Positions 22,516 to 30,416 of a stretch of DNA of 37,233 nucleotides are shown piece by piece. Each line of letters opens with the position of its first letter. Position 1 is the stretch's first letter. The notes under the pieces were generated by a model. It searched no databases. It was not told where the DNA came from and saw nothing but the letters and a program-made list of their open reading frames with translations. The position numbers and the translations under genes are program-made. This stretch comes from Paracoccaceae bacterium (GTDB lineage Bacteria; Pseudomonadota; Alphaproteobacteria; Rhodobacterales; Rhodobacteraceae), in assembly GCA_027486345.1 (NCBI GenBank), contig JAIXPH010000007.1, positions 1 through 37,233 on the forward strand, in the 5' to 3' direction.

Positions 22516-23859
22516 TCACACCGTGTCGAGGTAGAGTTCCACCCGTTCGGTATCGGTCAGGTCGCCAATGTAGTGCAACTCCTGCCGCTTGGTGCTGATC
22601 AGGTTCTTGATCAACTCCGGATGCAAGAAGCGGGGGACGATCTGGCTGTGTTCCAGCGCGTCGATGGCGGCTTCCCACGTGTCGGGAATCTGAGGCAAAT
22701 CTTCGATGGCGTAAGAGTTGCCCGTGACCGGCGCGGGCGGTTCCATCGCCTGCGTGATCCCGTCCAGCGCCGCGCCAAGGATGGCGGCCAGCATCAGATA
22801 GGGGTTCACGTCGCCCCCTGCCACGCGATGCTCGATCCGCCGCGCCGAGGGCGAGCCTGCCGGGATTCGGATGGCACTGGTGCGGTTCTCATAGCCCCAG
22901 CAGATCGAGGTCGGCGCATGTTTGCCCGGCACCAGACGTTCATAGCTGTTTTGGTGCGGTGCAAAGATCAGCGTGGAATCGTGCATCGCGTTCAGGCACC
23001 CCGCCACGGCAGAGCGCAGCATCGCCGTGCCCTTGGGACCGCCGGAGTCGAACACGTTGCGCCCGTCCTCGTCGATCAGGCTGAAATGGGTGTGCAGGCC
23101 CGATCCGGAGTATTCCGGATAAGGTTTGGCCATGAAACTTGCGGCAAAGCCATGCCGCCGCGCCAGACCCTTGACCAGCATCTTGAACAGCCAGGCATCA
23201 TCGGCGGCGCGCAGGGCGTCGTCGCAATGCATCAGGTTCACTTCAAACTGCCCCAGACCCGTTTCCGAGGTGGAGGTGTCGGCGGGAATGTCCATCGCCT
23301 CGCAAGCGTCGTAGAGGTCGGTAAAGAACGTATCGAACGCATCCAGCGCGCGGATCGACAGCGTCTCGGCGGCCTTGCGGCGCTTGCCAGAGCGGGGGGA
23401 GGGCGGGACTTGCAGCGTCTTGCCGCTGTCGTCGATCAGGAAGAACTCCAACTCCATCGCGCAAACCGGTGTCAGCCCGCGTTCCTTGAACCGGTCCACC
23501 ACATGGCGCAGCGCGTGGCGGGGGTCGCCCTCGTACGGTGTGCCGTTTTCGCGGAACATCCAGATCGGCAGCAGCGCCGTCGGTGCCTCAAGCCAGGGCA
23601 TCGGCATGAATCCGCGTTCGGTGGGGCGCAAGACCCCGTCCTGATCGCCCTGTTCAAACACCAGGGGGCTGTCGTCGATATCTTCGCCCCAGATGTCGAG
23701 GTTCAGGACAGAGAACGGGAAGCGCGTCCCGTTCTTGACCACGTTTTCGGCGAAACGCGCCGGAATGCGCTTGCCGCGCGCCTGCCCGTTCAGATCCGCC
23801 GCCGCCACACGGATCGTGCGGACGTCAGGATGCTTTCTCAGCCAGTCCTTCATCATCAT
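22516..23859 (-). CDS. Glutamine-synthetase-like gamma-glutamyl-amine ligase (copy 2)
   Basis: This second glutamine-synthetase-fold protein (447 residues) has TPVCAMELEFFLID, GLGQFEVNLMHCDDALRAAD, YSGSGLHTHFSLIDEDG, WGYENRTSAIRIPAGSP and RIEHRVAGGDVNPYLMLAAI. It diverges clearly from the 19688-21043 paralogue but keeps the N-terminal AADLNGQARGKRIPA motif of PuuA-type ligases. Two such ligases in one cluster suggest two amine substrates or a heteromeric enzyme. The start is set at the first of three ATG codons (23859); a GTG two codons upstream is possible. An ATTTGATCAAAT palindrome lies 130 bases upstream, just behind the transporter permease gene, so it probably begins its own transcript. 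Confidence 0.88.
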   Translation of the reverse strand: MMMKDWLRKHPDVRTIRVAAADLNGQARGKRIPARFAENVVKNGTRFPFSVLNLDIWGEDIDDSPLVFEQGDQDGVLRPTERGFMPMPWLEAPTALLPIWMFRENGTPYEGDPRHALRHVVDRFKERGLTPVCAMELEFFLIDDSGKTLQVPPSPRSGKRRKAAETLSIRALDAFDTFFTDLYDACEAMDIPADTSTSETGLGQFEVNLMHCDDALRAADDAWLFKMLVKGLARRHGFAASFMAKPYPEYSGSGLHTHFSLIDEDGRNVFDSGGPKGTAMLRSAVAGCLNAMHDSTLIFAPHQNSYERLVPGKHAPTSICWGYENRTSAIRIPAGSPSARRIEHRVAGGDVNPYLMLAAILGAALDGITQAMEPPAPVTGNSYAIEDLPQIPDTWEAAIDALEHSQIVPRFLHPELIKNLISTKRQELHYIGDLTDTERVELYLDTV

Positions 23860-23988
23860 GTTCACATCAGACGGGTCGCAGCCGCCCCATGGGCGCGGAC
23901 CCGATCTTTCCCCTGTTTTTGATCCCGTTCCGCGACAGGCCCCATGCCCCGCGCCGCATCTTTGCGGACCCCGGCGCAGGCCGGAGGA

Positions 23989-24000
23989 ATTTGATCAAAT
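23989..24000. promoter_or_regulatory. ATTTGATCAAAT palindrome upstream of ligase copy 2
   Basis: A perfect 12-bp palindrome in the 149-base gap between the permease stop (24009) and the ligase start. Its core is identical to the site at 21837-21846. It is not an FNR box, since that needs four bases between the TTGAT and ATCAA halves. Confidence 0.55.
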
Positions 24001-24008
24001 CTAGGCTA

Positions 24009-24836
24009 CTATCGGATCAACTGCGGACGCAAGCGAATTCTCGCGCGTTGGTTTGATGGCAAATGGCGATTCAGCCTGCGGTTCACCAGCGAAAAAGCCC
24101 ATGTCAGCAAGAGCGTCAGGCAGATGAAGTAAAAGCCCACGATGGGGTAGGGGATGAAGGGGTTGTAGGTCTTGTCCGCGAAATACCCCGCATAATAGAG
24201 CGCGTCGCCCTGTTGGCGGAATGCGGGGAAGCTGGAAAAGAACACCAGCGTGGTGGCGTGAAACAGAAAGATCGCCTCATTGGTATAAGCAGGCCAGCCA
24301 AGGCGCAGCATGGTCGGCCACAGGATGCGGCGGAACCGGGCAAAGCCGGTGATGCCGTAGGCATCGGCCGCCTCAAGATCACCCTTGGGCACGGCCATCA
24401 GCGCGCCGTGGAAAATCTCAGCCGAATAGGCGGCGGTGTTGAGAAACAGCACGAACAACGCCCCGGCCCAGGCCTTGGTCAGCCAATCGGTGTGGACGGT
24501 GATCCCCCAAAGCTCCACCCCGTTCTTGGGCAACAGGACAAACAACTGGTAGCCAAGGAAGAACTGGATGAACAAGGGCGAGCCGCGGAAGACGAAGATG
24601 AACCACTCCGCCGGTTTGCGGACCCAAGCGCTGCGCGCGGTCTTGGCCAGCGCCAGCGCATTGGCCAGAAAGAACCCGAAGGCCAGCGCCAGCACGCCGA
24701 AATAGATGTTCCAGATCAGACCCGACCCGATCAGCGTGAATTGCTGGCAGAGCGTGAAGTCGGACTTCGGCAGCAACCGCTCGCCATAGCCCAAGGAGCG
24801 GAAGGCATAGGCCCCGATCGTTTCCCAACAGGTCAT
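24009..24836 (-). CDS. ABC transporter permease, HisM-like (basic amino acid/opine type)
   Basis: This 275-residue inner-membrane permease of the polar amino acid type has about five to six hydrophobic segments, including LIWNIYFGVLALAFGFFLA and LFVLFLNTAAYSAEIF. The ATPase-coupling EAA-like loop is GALMAVPKGDLEAADAYGI. It resembles HisM and the octopine/nopaline permeases. Its start overlaps the other permease's stop by ATGA, indicating coupled translation of a heterodimeric channel. It is the last gene of the transporter operon, followed by a 149-base gap containing the ATTTGATCAAAT palindrome before ligase copy 2. The probable substrates, basic amino acids or polyamine-like amines, come from family and context only. 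Confidence 0.9.
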   Translation of the reverse strand: MTCWETIGAYAFRSLGYGERLLPKSDFTLCQQFTLIGSGLIWNIYFGVLALAFGFFLANALALAKTARSAWVRKPAEWFIFVFRGSPLFIQFFLGYQLFVLLPKNGVELWGITVHTDWLTKAWAGALFVLFLNTAAYSAEIFHGALMAVPKGDLEAADAYGITGFARFRRILWPTMLRLGWPAYTNEAIFLFHATTLVFFSSFPAFRQQGDALYYAGYFADKTYNPFIPYPIVGFYFICLTLLLTWAFSLVNRRLNRHLPSNQRARIRLRPQLIR

Positions 24837-25714
24837 GCCGCAGCCTTTCGCATCGCTTCGCCCGCCATCGTGGCCTGCCCGCGTGACAACCGCCGCGACA
24901 GGCGCGACAGCACGATTTCAGACAGCCGCGTAAAGGCGAGGTAAAAGACCAGAAGACCCAGGAAATACCACAGTTTCCAATCGCCATGCGGATAGGCAAA
25001 GGTATCGGTCTTGGACGATCCCAGCTCATTCGCCCAATAGACGATGTCCTTGACCCCCAAAAGGAACAGCAGCGGCGTCGCCTTGATCAGGATCAGCCAC
25101 AGGTTCGACAGGCCCGGCAGGGCATAGACCCACATCTGCGGCACAAGCACCCTGCGGAACACCTGCCGGTGCGACATGCCATAGGCCTCGGCGGTTTCCA
25201 GTTGCGCGCGGGGCACGGCATTCATCGCGCCATAAAGCACATTGGCCGCAAAGGCCCCGAAGACGATGGCGAAGGTGACGACGGCCAGCGCGAAGCCATA
25301 GACCTCATGCCAGATTTGCGGGGCAGAGCTGGGCGGCACCTTGGCGGCGGGGCAGACCTTGAATTCCAACCCGTTGCGGATGGGCTCCACCCAGTCCGGG
25401 CAGCGCCACTGGTGCAGGCCCCATTCCAGCGCCTGATCCAGCGCGATGACGAAGAACATGAAGAAGATGATGTCCGGGATGCCCCGCACCATGGCGGTAT
25501 AGCCCTTGCCGAACAGCCGCAGCCCCGGATTGTGCGAGCGTGCCGCCATCGCCCCGCCAAAGCCGAAGGCCAGCGCCACCGGCGCGGTCACCGCCAGCAG
25601 CAGAAGGACCGTGCCAAAGCTGGAATAAAACAGCAGGTGCTTGCCCGAGGTCAGGTAGCACAGCATCCATCTGGTGCTGTCCAGCGTCGATGGGTCGGCG
25701 CAGTAACTAAACAT
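24833..25714 (-). CDS. ABC transporter permease, HisQ-like
   Basis: This 293-residue permease pairs with the HisM-like one. It has several membrane segments (FGTVLLLLAVTAPVALAFGF, IIFFMFFVIALDQAL, VVTFAIVFGAFAANVLYGA) and the ATPase-contact loop GAMNAVPRAQLETAEAYGM. An unusually long hydrophilic insert of about 50 residues (WRCPDWVEPIRNG to PPSSAPQIW) follows the second segment; similar inserts occur in some opine/histidine-type permeases of alphaproteobacteria. ATG at 25714 is chosen because the upstream extension would read through a hairpin. The stop overlaps the next permease start. Confidence 0.88.
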   Translation of the reverse strand: MFSYCADPSTLDSTRWMLCYLTSGKHLLFYSSFGTVLLLLAVTAPVALAFGFGGAMAARSHNPGLRLFGKGYTAMVRGIPDIIFFMFFVIALDQALEWGLHQWRCPDWVEPIRNGLEFKVCPAAKVPPSSAPQIWHEVYGFALAVVTFAIVFGAFAANVLYGAMNAVPRAQLETAEAYGMSHRQVFRRVLVPQMWVYALPGLSNLWLILIKATPLLFLLGVKDIVYWANELGSSKTDTFAYPHGDWKLWYFLGLLVFYLAFTRLSEIVLSRLSRRLSRGQATMAGEAMRKAAA

Positions 25715-25745
25715 CGCGGGTCCGTGGGATGGGGCGGATGGCAAA

Positions 25746-25768
25746 GGGGGCCACGCATGGTGGCCCCC
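25746..25768 (-). terminator. Intercistronic hairpin between binding-protein and permease genes
   Basis: GGGGGCCAC (25746-25754) pairs perfectly with GTGGCCCCC (25760-25768) around a 5-base loop, 25 bases after the binding-protein stop. Such hairpins often attenuate read-through or protect the upstream message, giving more binding protein than permease. The T run is short. Confidence 0.65.
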
Positions 25769-25793
25769 CAAAGGTCAGATGGTCAGGGGCCGA

Positions 25794-26516
25794 TCAGAAC
25801 AGAACGGCTTTTTCCTTGAACCACTTCTTGATCAGCTCATTGATCGACCCGTCGGCCTTCATCTCGGCGATCACCTTGTCGAACTTGGCGGCAAGCTCGG
25901 TGTCAGACTGACGGAACGCCGCACCCACGCCATCGCCCAGCGGTATGGTCTCAACCACCACCAGTGCGCCGCCCGAGGCATCGACCACCGGCTGGAGGTA
26001 TTCGCCATCGGCCAGAACGGCGTCAGCTTCGCCATTCTGCACGGCGGCCACGGTCTCGTCCGGGGTCTTGAATTCCAGCAGTTGCGCGCCCGATTCCGCG
26101 ACATGCCCGGCTTGGATCGTGCCGGTTTGCGCCGCGACAACGCCCGCCTTGATGTCGGCATCGGCCGAGGTCGCGACGTAATAGGACACCGCCGGCGGCA
26201 TGTAGTTCTGGCTGAACAGACGGTCTTTCTTGCGCTCTTCGGTGATCGACATGCCGGCCATGATCACATCGAAGTTGCCCGAATTCAGGTTGGGCATCAT
26301 CGAATCCCAGTCGTTCTGCACGAATTCGCAGGTCAGACCGGCGCGCTTGCAGATCTCATTGCCCAGATCGACCTCATAGCCCGCCAGATTGCCGGCGTCA
26401 TCGATCAGGTTGTAGGGCGGATAAAGCCCTTCGGTCGCGATGCGGACGGTGTCTTGCGCGTTGGCGGCAAAGGCCGAAAGCGCGACCAGCGCCGAGGCAA
26501 GCAGGGTTTTCTTCAT
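25794..26516 (-). CDS. Periplasmic amino-acid/amine-binding protein, HisJ/ArgT-like
   Basis: This 240-residue family 3 solute-binding protein starts with a signal peptide (MKKTLLASALVALSAFAANA, cleavage likely before QDTVRI). The mature part has the family hallmarks: ATEGLYPPYNLIDDAGNLAG, YEVDLGNEICKRAGLTCEFV, an FDVIMAGMSITEERKKDRLFS segment in two pieces, and C-terminal INELIKKWF. The Cys pair in ICKRAGLTC recalls the disulfide of LAO/HisJ-type proteins. The ATG at 26516 is preferred to one at 26522, because GGGAG lies 9 bases upstream of it. It sits between the ATPase gene and the permease genes, as in many basic amino acid uptake operons. Confidence 0.9.
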   Translation of the reverse strand: MKKTLLASALVALSAFAANAQDTVRIATEGLYPPYNLIDDAGNLAGYEVDLGNEICKRAGLTCEFVQNDWDSMMPNLNSGNFDVIMAGMSITEERKKDRLFSQNYMPPAVSYYVATSADADIKAGVVAAQTGTIQAGHVAESGAQLLEFKTPDETVAAVQNGEADAVLADGEYLQPVVDASGGALVVVETIPLGDGVGAAFRQSDTELAAKFDKVIAEMKADGSINELIKKWFKEKAVLF

Positions 26517-26567
26517 TGTCATTAGCTCCCGTAAGGTTGTGACTTTTTGGTTTTCTTGATCCGGCGG

Positions 26568-27359
26568 TCAGGCCGCCGTTGCAGACAGGAAGCCGCGCAG
26601 ACGGTCGGTCTGCGGGTTTCCGAACAGGCGGTCCGGGGGACCTTCCTCTTCGATCTTGCCCTTGTGCAGGAAGATGACATGGTCCGACACATCGGCGGCC
26701 AGTTTCATGTCATGCGTCACAAGGATCATGGTGCGCCCCTCTTCGGCCAGCGCCTTGATGACCTTGACCACCTCTTGCTCCAATTCGGGATCAAGGGCGG
26801 AGGTCGGTTCATCGAACAGCAGCGCGCGCGGCTCCATGCAGAGCGCCCGCGCGATGGCGGCGCGCTGTTGCTGGCCGCCCGAAAGCTGGGCGGGCCAGGC
26901 GTCGGCCTTGTCGGCGATGCCCACCTTGGCCAGATAGTGCCGCGCCTTGGCCTCCACCTCTGCCGGGTCGCGGCGCAGCACGGTGACCGGGGCCTCCATC
27001 ACATTCTCAAGAATGGTCATGTGGGACCAGAGGTTGAACTGCTGGAACACCATCGACAGGTTGGTGCGCATCCGCGTGACCTGCGCGCGGTCTGCGGGTT
27101 GGCGGGCCAGCCCCTGACCCTTCCAGCGCACGGCCTCCCCCTCGAACAGGATCTCGCCCGACTGGCTGTCCTCCAGCAGGTTGCAGCAGCGCAAGAGCGT
27201 GGATTTGCCCGATCCGCTGGAGCCGATCAGCGACACGACGTGCCCGCGCGGCGCGATCAGATCGACACCCTTCAACACCTCAAGCTGGCCATAGCTTTTG
27301 TGCAGGTCCGAGATTTTGATGACTGGGGTATCGGTGTTCAAGGCGCTGTAGGTCCGCAT
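26568..27359 (-). CDS. ABC transporter ATP-binding protein, HisP-like
   Basis: This 263-residue ATPase energises the polar amino acid transporter encoded downstream. All nucleotide-binding motifs are visible: Walker [11 protein letters not shown]-loop in [13 protein letters not shown], signature [15 protein letters not shown], Walker [13 protein letters not shown] and the H-loop LVTHDM. The C-terminal [18 protein letters not shown] is typical of the HisP/GlnQ class. ATG at 27359 is chosen since the conserved [19 protein letters not shown] begins shortly after; an upstream in-frame extension looks like untranslated leader. It is the first gene of the four-gene transporter operon. Confidence 0.93.
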   Translation of the reverse strand: MRTYSALNTDTPVIKISDLHKSYGQLEVLKGVDLIAPRGHVVSLIGSSGSGKSTLLRCCNLLEDSQSGEILFEGEAVRWKGQGLARQPADRAQVTRMRTNLSMVFQQFNLWSHMTILENVMEAPVTVLRRDPAEVEAKARHYLAKVGIADKADAWPAQLSGGQQQRAAIARALCMEPRALLFDEPTSALDPELEQEVVKVIKALAEEGRTMILVTHDMKLAADVSDHVIFLHKGKIEEEGPPDRLFGNPQTDRLRGFLSATAA

Positions 27360-27382
27360 GACGACAATCTGACAAAGTAAGA

Positions 27383-27395
27383 CGCAAGCCTTGCG
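27383..27395. promoter_or_regulatory. Short palindrome upstream of the transporter operon
   Basis: CGCAAG (27383-27388) and CTTGCG (27390-27395) are exact arms around a single C, 24 bases before the ATPase start. It could be an operator or a leader hairpin. It is unlike the TTTGATCAAA sites near the ligases. Confidence 0.3.
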
Positions 27396-27755
27396 CCTTT
27401 GCAACGGCTGTTCTGCACCCAAGCCCGTGCCGCAGCGTCAATCTGGTGCGTTCGGGGCCGGCTTCGCGGGATTTTCCGGCGTCGTCAGGCCCATGCGCCG
27501 GGGCCGGTGGTCCGCGCTGCGCGGGCCGTCTGGCCTGTCAGCGCCAAACCGGACAGGGGGCCGCGGGCCTGCATGGGACCGGGCAGGGCAGAGGTGCCAC
27601 CGATGATCCGGATGGTGCCTTGCGCGTCGATCTGTCGCCTGCAGGCGTGGCAAGGCAGTCACCGCGTCGGGGCCGGGCAGCGTCACCTGTCCGTCGTCTG
27701 TCCCGGTTCGAGGGCCCCGACGCGCCAGAGGGCGCGATTCGGACCGGCAGGCGCA
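27396..27755. other. Intergenic region without a convincing gene
   Basis: This stretch of about 360 bases lies upstream of the transporter operon and downstream of a small minus-strand gene. It is GC-rich and has open frames in all phases, but none combines a start codon, ribosome-binding site and recognisable protein. One minus-strand frame (27485-27658) shows coding-like third-position GC but has no start codon at its head. Promoters of the transporter operon should lie at its left end. Confidence 0.6.
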
Positions 27756-27992
27756 TCAGCGCCGCCGCACGGAATTGCCGCCCGCGAGGATGCCGTTGAT
27801 CAGCGCCGCGACCGCCTTGTGCATCTCTGCGTCGTCACCGTCGGCGGCCTGATTGGCATGGGCCGCTGCCGCATCCTGCAAGATCCCCACAATCTCATGC
27901 TCCGGCAGGATGTCGCGGTCGTTCAAGGCCAAGAGGAGGGATTCGCAAATCGCAAGGGCGGCATGGCCTGCCACATCAGGAACATCGGGCAT
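27756..27992 (-). CDS. Small hypothetical protein
   Basis: I cannot assign a function to this 78-residue protein. It is probably real: codon usage fits the neighbours and it reads as a compact helical protein, MPDVPDVAGHAALAICESLL, LALNDRDILPEHEIVGILQD, AAAAHANQAA and MHKAVAALINGILAGGNSVRR. The AICESLLLAL...IL...AAAAH...VAALI pattern recalls short uncharacterised proteins that I believe occur in Rhodobacterales, but this is from memory. The start at 27992 gives a Met followed by conserved-looking sequence; the 15-codon upstream extension is Gln/Arg-rich. It is divergent from the Crp/Fnr regulator gene, with 199 bases between starts. Confidence 0.65.
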   Translation of the reverse strand: MPDVPDVAGHAALAICESLLLALNDRDILPEHEIVGILQDAAAAHANQAADGDDAEMHKAVAALINGILAGGNSVRRR

Positions 27993-28191
27993 TCTCGGAC
28001 CTTTCACCAGATGCTGCGACCGCTGGCAAAACGCCATTGGTCCGCACTGTTCATTCGCAATCCTAAGTGGTTTGGGTCTGCAAAAACTGACGGAGATCAG
28101 TGTGGCGACCTGTTATCAAGGTTAATGGCAGAATTGCGGGCCGTTGTTCGTTTGGTCCATAAGTTATCCGTACGGAAAGGAAACACCCGCC

Positions 28192-28923
28192 ATGACTGCG
28201 CTGCAAAGCCCGTTCGCGCGGAAACTGGGTGCCTTTGTCACTCTGAGCACTCTGGAATTGTCCGTCCTTGAGCGGCTTCACAGCCGTCGACGGACCTTCG
28301 TGGCGGGGCGGGACATTTCGCATGAGGGGCAAACCGATCAGGCGGCCTATATCCTCGCGTCGGGCTGGGTCTGCTCTTACAAATTGCTGACGAACGGATC
28401 ACGTCAGATCGTGGATTTCCAGATTCCCGGCGATTTTCTGGGACTGCGGTCGGTCTTGTTGCGGACCGCAGACCACAACATCGAACCCGTCACCCTGATC
28501 GAGGCCTCTGAGGTTCCGGTCAAGGACCTGATGGAGACCTTTGACGCCACCCCGCGCCTTGGTGCCGCCGTCCTCTGGGCGGCCTCCCGCGACGAGGCGA
28601 TGGTGGTCGAACATCTGGTGGGTCTCGGTCGGCGCGATGCGCGGGAGCGGATGGCGCATTTCCTGCTGGAATTGAGCGCTCGGCTGAAACTGGTGGGGCT
28701 GGCCACGGCCGATGGCTATGCCTGTCCCTTGTCGCAATACCTGCTGGCGGATGCGCTGGGGCTGAGTGCGGTGCACGTGAACCGCGTGTTGCGCGAATTG
28801 CGGGAAATGGGTCTGGTCACCTTCCAGAATGGACAGGTCACCTTTCAGGATTTTGACGGGCTGGTGGCCCTTGCCGATTTCGACACGGCCTATCTGGATC
28901 ATGAAGGGCCGTTGATGCCCTGA
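28192..28923 (+). CDS. Crp/Fnr-family transcriptional regulator
   Basis: This 243-residue regulator has an N-terminal cyclic-nucleotide-binding-type beta roll (RRRTFVAGRDISHEGQ, then AYILASGWVCSYKLL and FQIPGDFLGLRSVLL), a dimerisation helix (VVEHLVGLGRRDARERMAHF) and a C-terminal winged helix (LSQYLLADALGLSAVHVNRV, LRELREMGLVTF). It has no N-terminal Cys cluster, so it is not an FNR-type oxygen sensor. The cAMP phosphate-binding Arg motif is not obvious either, so the signal is unknown. The ATG at 28192 is preceded by AAAGGA. It lies convergent with a DUF1269 gene and divergent from a small hypothetical gene. Confidence 0.92.
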   Translation: MTALQSPFARKLGAFVTLSTLELSVLERLHSRRRTFVAGRDISHEGQTDQAAYILASGWVCSYKLLTNGSRQIVDFQIPGDFLGLRSVLLRTADHNIEPVTLIEASEVPVKDLMETFDATPRLGAAVLWAASRDEAMVVEHLVGLGRRDARERMAHFLLELSARLKLVGLATADGYACPLSQYLLADALGLSAVHVNRVLRELREMGLVTFQNGQVTFQDFDGLVALADFDTAYLDHEGPLMP

Positions 28924-28967
28924 CCTGCGGTCCGCGTCCGACCGGGGTCGGGGTGCGGCGCGACAGC

Positions 28968-29492
28968 TCAGCCCGCGGCCATCGCCGCCGCGCCGGTCGC
29001 CACCGCGGGGGGGCGGGCAAGGACCAGGCGCAGATCAAGTTCCGCCGCCGGGTCCAGACAGGCGCGCAGCACCACGCCGCCCTGCGCCGTCAAACGCTGC
29101 ATCAGCCGGTCAGAAATGCCGCCCGGGACAAGCAGAAGAAAAACCGTCCCGCCGGGGGGCAGCAGCGCCGCGACCGCCTGCAGGAAGGCGTCCCCGATGC
29201 CATAGGCGCTCAGCGCCCCCGCGCATGGGTCCGCGCCCGCCCCGATCGCCGCGCCGCGCCGGGGATCCAGAAAGAACAACCCGGCCAGAAGGCCCCAAAG
29301 CCCCCCGCCCGCAGGACCGGTGGCCCAAAGGTCGGCCATCTGGTTGCAGCGGATCACCCCGGTGGGCCCCGCCGTGGCCACAAGGGCATCTGCCACCTCC
29401 AGCCCGCTTTCCCTGGCCAGACGCAGCAGCGCGGGCCGGGTGCGCTCGGCCTGTTCCCGGCTGGCATGGCCGATGACGATCAGGTCTGACAT
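28968..29492 (-). CDS. DUF1269-type protein
   Basis: This 174-residue protein matches the DUF1269 family by pattern: MSDLIVIGHASREQAERTRP, a central Gly-rich hydrophobic stretch (GGGLWGLLAGLFFLDPRRGA followed by AIGAGADPCAGALS), AYGIGDAFLQAVAALLPPGG, then TVFLLLVPGG and GGVVLRACL. The Gly/Ala-rich middle resembles a glycine-zipper segment that could insert in membranes; the family has no established function. The ATG at 29492 fits the conserved start; a longer frame to 29645 adds an Arg-rich leader with no similarity. It is convergent with the Crp/Fnr gene 44 bases away. Confidence 0.85.
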   Translation of the reverse strand: MSDLIVIGHASREQAERTRPALLRLARESGLEVADALVATAGPTGVIRCNQMADLWATGPAGGGLWGLLAGLFFLDPRRGAAIGAGADPCAGALSAYGIGDAFLQAVAALLPPGGTVFLLLVPGGISDRLMQRLTAQGGVVLRACLDPAAELDLRLVLARPPAVATGAAAMAAG

Positions 29493-29696
29493 GGCCGGTC
29501 TCCGTCCGTAAGCGGCGTGGTGGCGGGCAAGGGAGGGCGACCGCGCGCGGTGCCGGGCGCATCCCCTTGCCCGCACCGACCCTGACATGCCGGGCGTGAC
29601 CCCGGACTGATGCAGGTTGTCTCGCGGTCGAATTGTCACGGACATCGGCAGGGCCGCATCAGGGGAGGGCGCGGCGGCAGACCTCCCCCCGCCGTG

Positions 29697-30416
29697 TCAG
29701 GGAAGCACGAAATCCGGGCGGCGCAGAAAGATCGGATGCCCGCAGGCCGCCTGAACCGCTGCCGGAAGCGACAGGGTGACCGAAAACCCCGCGCTGGACG
29801 TGCGATAGTCAATCGTGCCCTTCACCTGCTCCACCAGCGCCGCGATCATCGCAAAGCCTATGCCGGGCAGCTTGACGACCGCCCCATCCGTGATGTCGTC
29901 GGTCTCTGCTGCTGCTCTTCCCTCGCTGTCATTCACCACCGTGATCTCGATGCGATCGTCGACGCTGCGCAGACACCGGACCCGGATCGCCCCGGCGCTG
30001 CCCGCCCTGTGGCCGTGTTTCAAGGCGTTGGTCACCACCTCGCTGACAATCTGCGAGACGGGCAGGATCTGGCTGCTGGGCAAGATGCAGCCCGCCCCGC
30101 GCGAATAGTCGATGGTGCTGTTGCGGACCGGACCAAGGCGCAGGGCCTCGCACAGGCGGGCCAGATGGGCGCCGATATCGCCCGATGACACACTGTCGGC
30201 GCGCGTCAGCATGCGGTGCAGTTCGGACACGGCCACCAATTGTGCGGCGATGCCGTCCAGAAGCTGAAGCACCTCGGTTCCGTCCAATGCGGCCGGTCTG
30301 GAAAATTCCAGCCGCTGCATCGAGACATAGCTGGCCAGCATCGCCAGATGGTTGGCGATGCGGTGATTGCTTTCAATGGCAAGCGGGCACTCATATCCGT
30401 CAATGCAGGTCTTCAT
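29697..30416 (-). CDS. Sensorless HWE/HisKA_2-type histidine kinase
   Basis: This is a 239-residue kinase consisting only of a dimerisation/phosphoacceptor domain and an ATPase domain. The phosphoacceptor helix is IESNHRIANHLAMLASYVSM with His18, the HisKA_2 pattern (H-R-x-x-N). The N box is SEVVTNALKHGH, and the glycine region is KLPGIGFAMIAALVEQVKG, followed by GFSVTLSLP. No PAS, HAMP or membrane segment precedes it, so input must come from a partner protein. No response regulator is adjacent. Kinases of this class often serve general stress or light responses in alphaproteobacteria. The ATG at 30416 is preceded by CGGAG. The gene is divergent from the glycosyltransferase. Confidence 0.88.
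   Translation of the reverse strand: MKTCIDGYECPLAIESNHRIANHLAMLASYVSMQRLEFSRPAALDGTEVLQLLDGIAAQLVAVSELHRMLTRADSVSSGDIGAHLARLCEALRLGPVRNSTIDYSRGAGCILPSSQILPVSQIVSEVVTNALKHGHRAGSAGAIRVRCLRSVDDRIEITVVNDSEGRAAAETDDITDGAVVKLPGIGFAMIAALVEQVKGTIDYRTSSAGFSVTLSLPAAVQAACGHPIFLRRPDFVLP

Noticed and set aside
22198-23922. A 574-codon open frame on the plus strand, opposite ligase copy 2
   Set aside because: Antisense shadow of a clear glutamine-synthetase-like gene; no start signal and no domain.
23989-24000. An FNR box
   Set aside because: FNR sites are TTGAT-N4-ATCAA. Here the two half-sites overlap, so the spacing is wrong.
27485-27658. A coding-like minus-strand frame of 57 codons upstream of the transporter operon
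   Set aside because: Third-position GC looks coding and part of it (GTIRIIGGTSALPG) reads like protein, but there is no start codon at its head and no ribosome-binding site. A frameshifted small gene remains possible.
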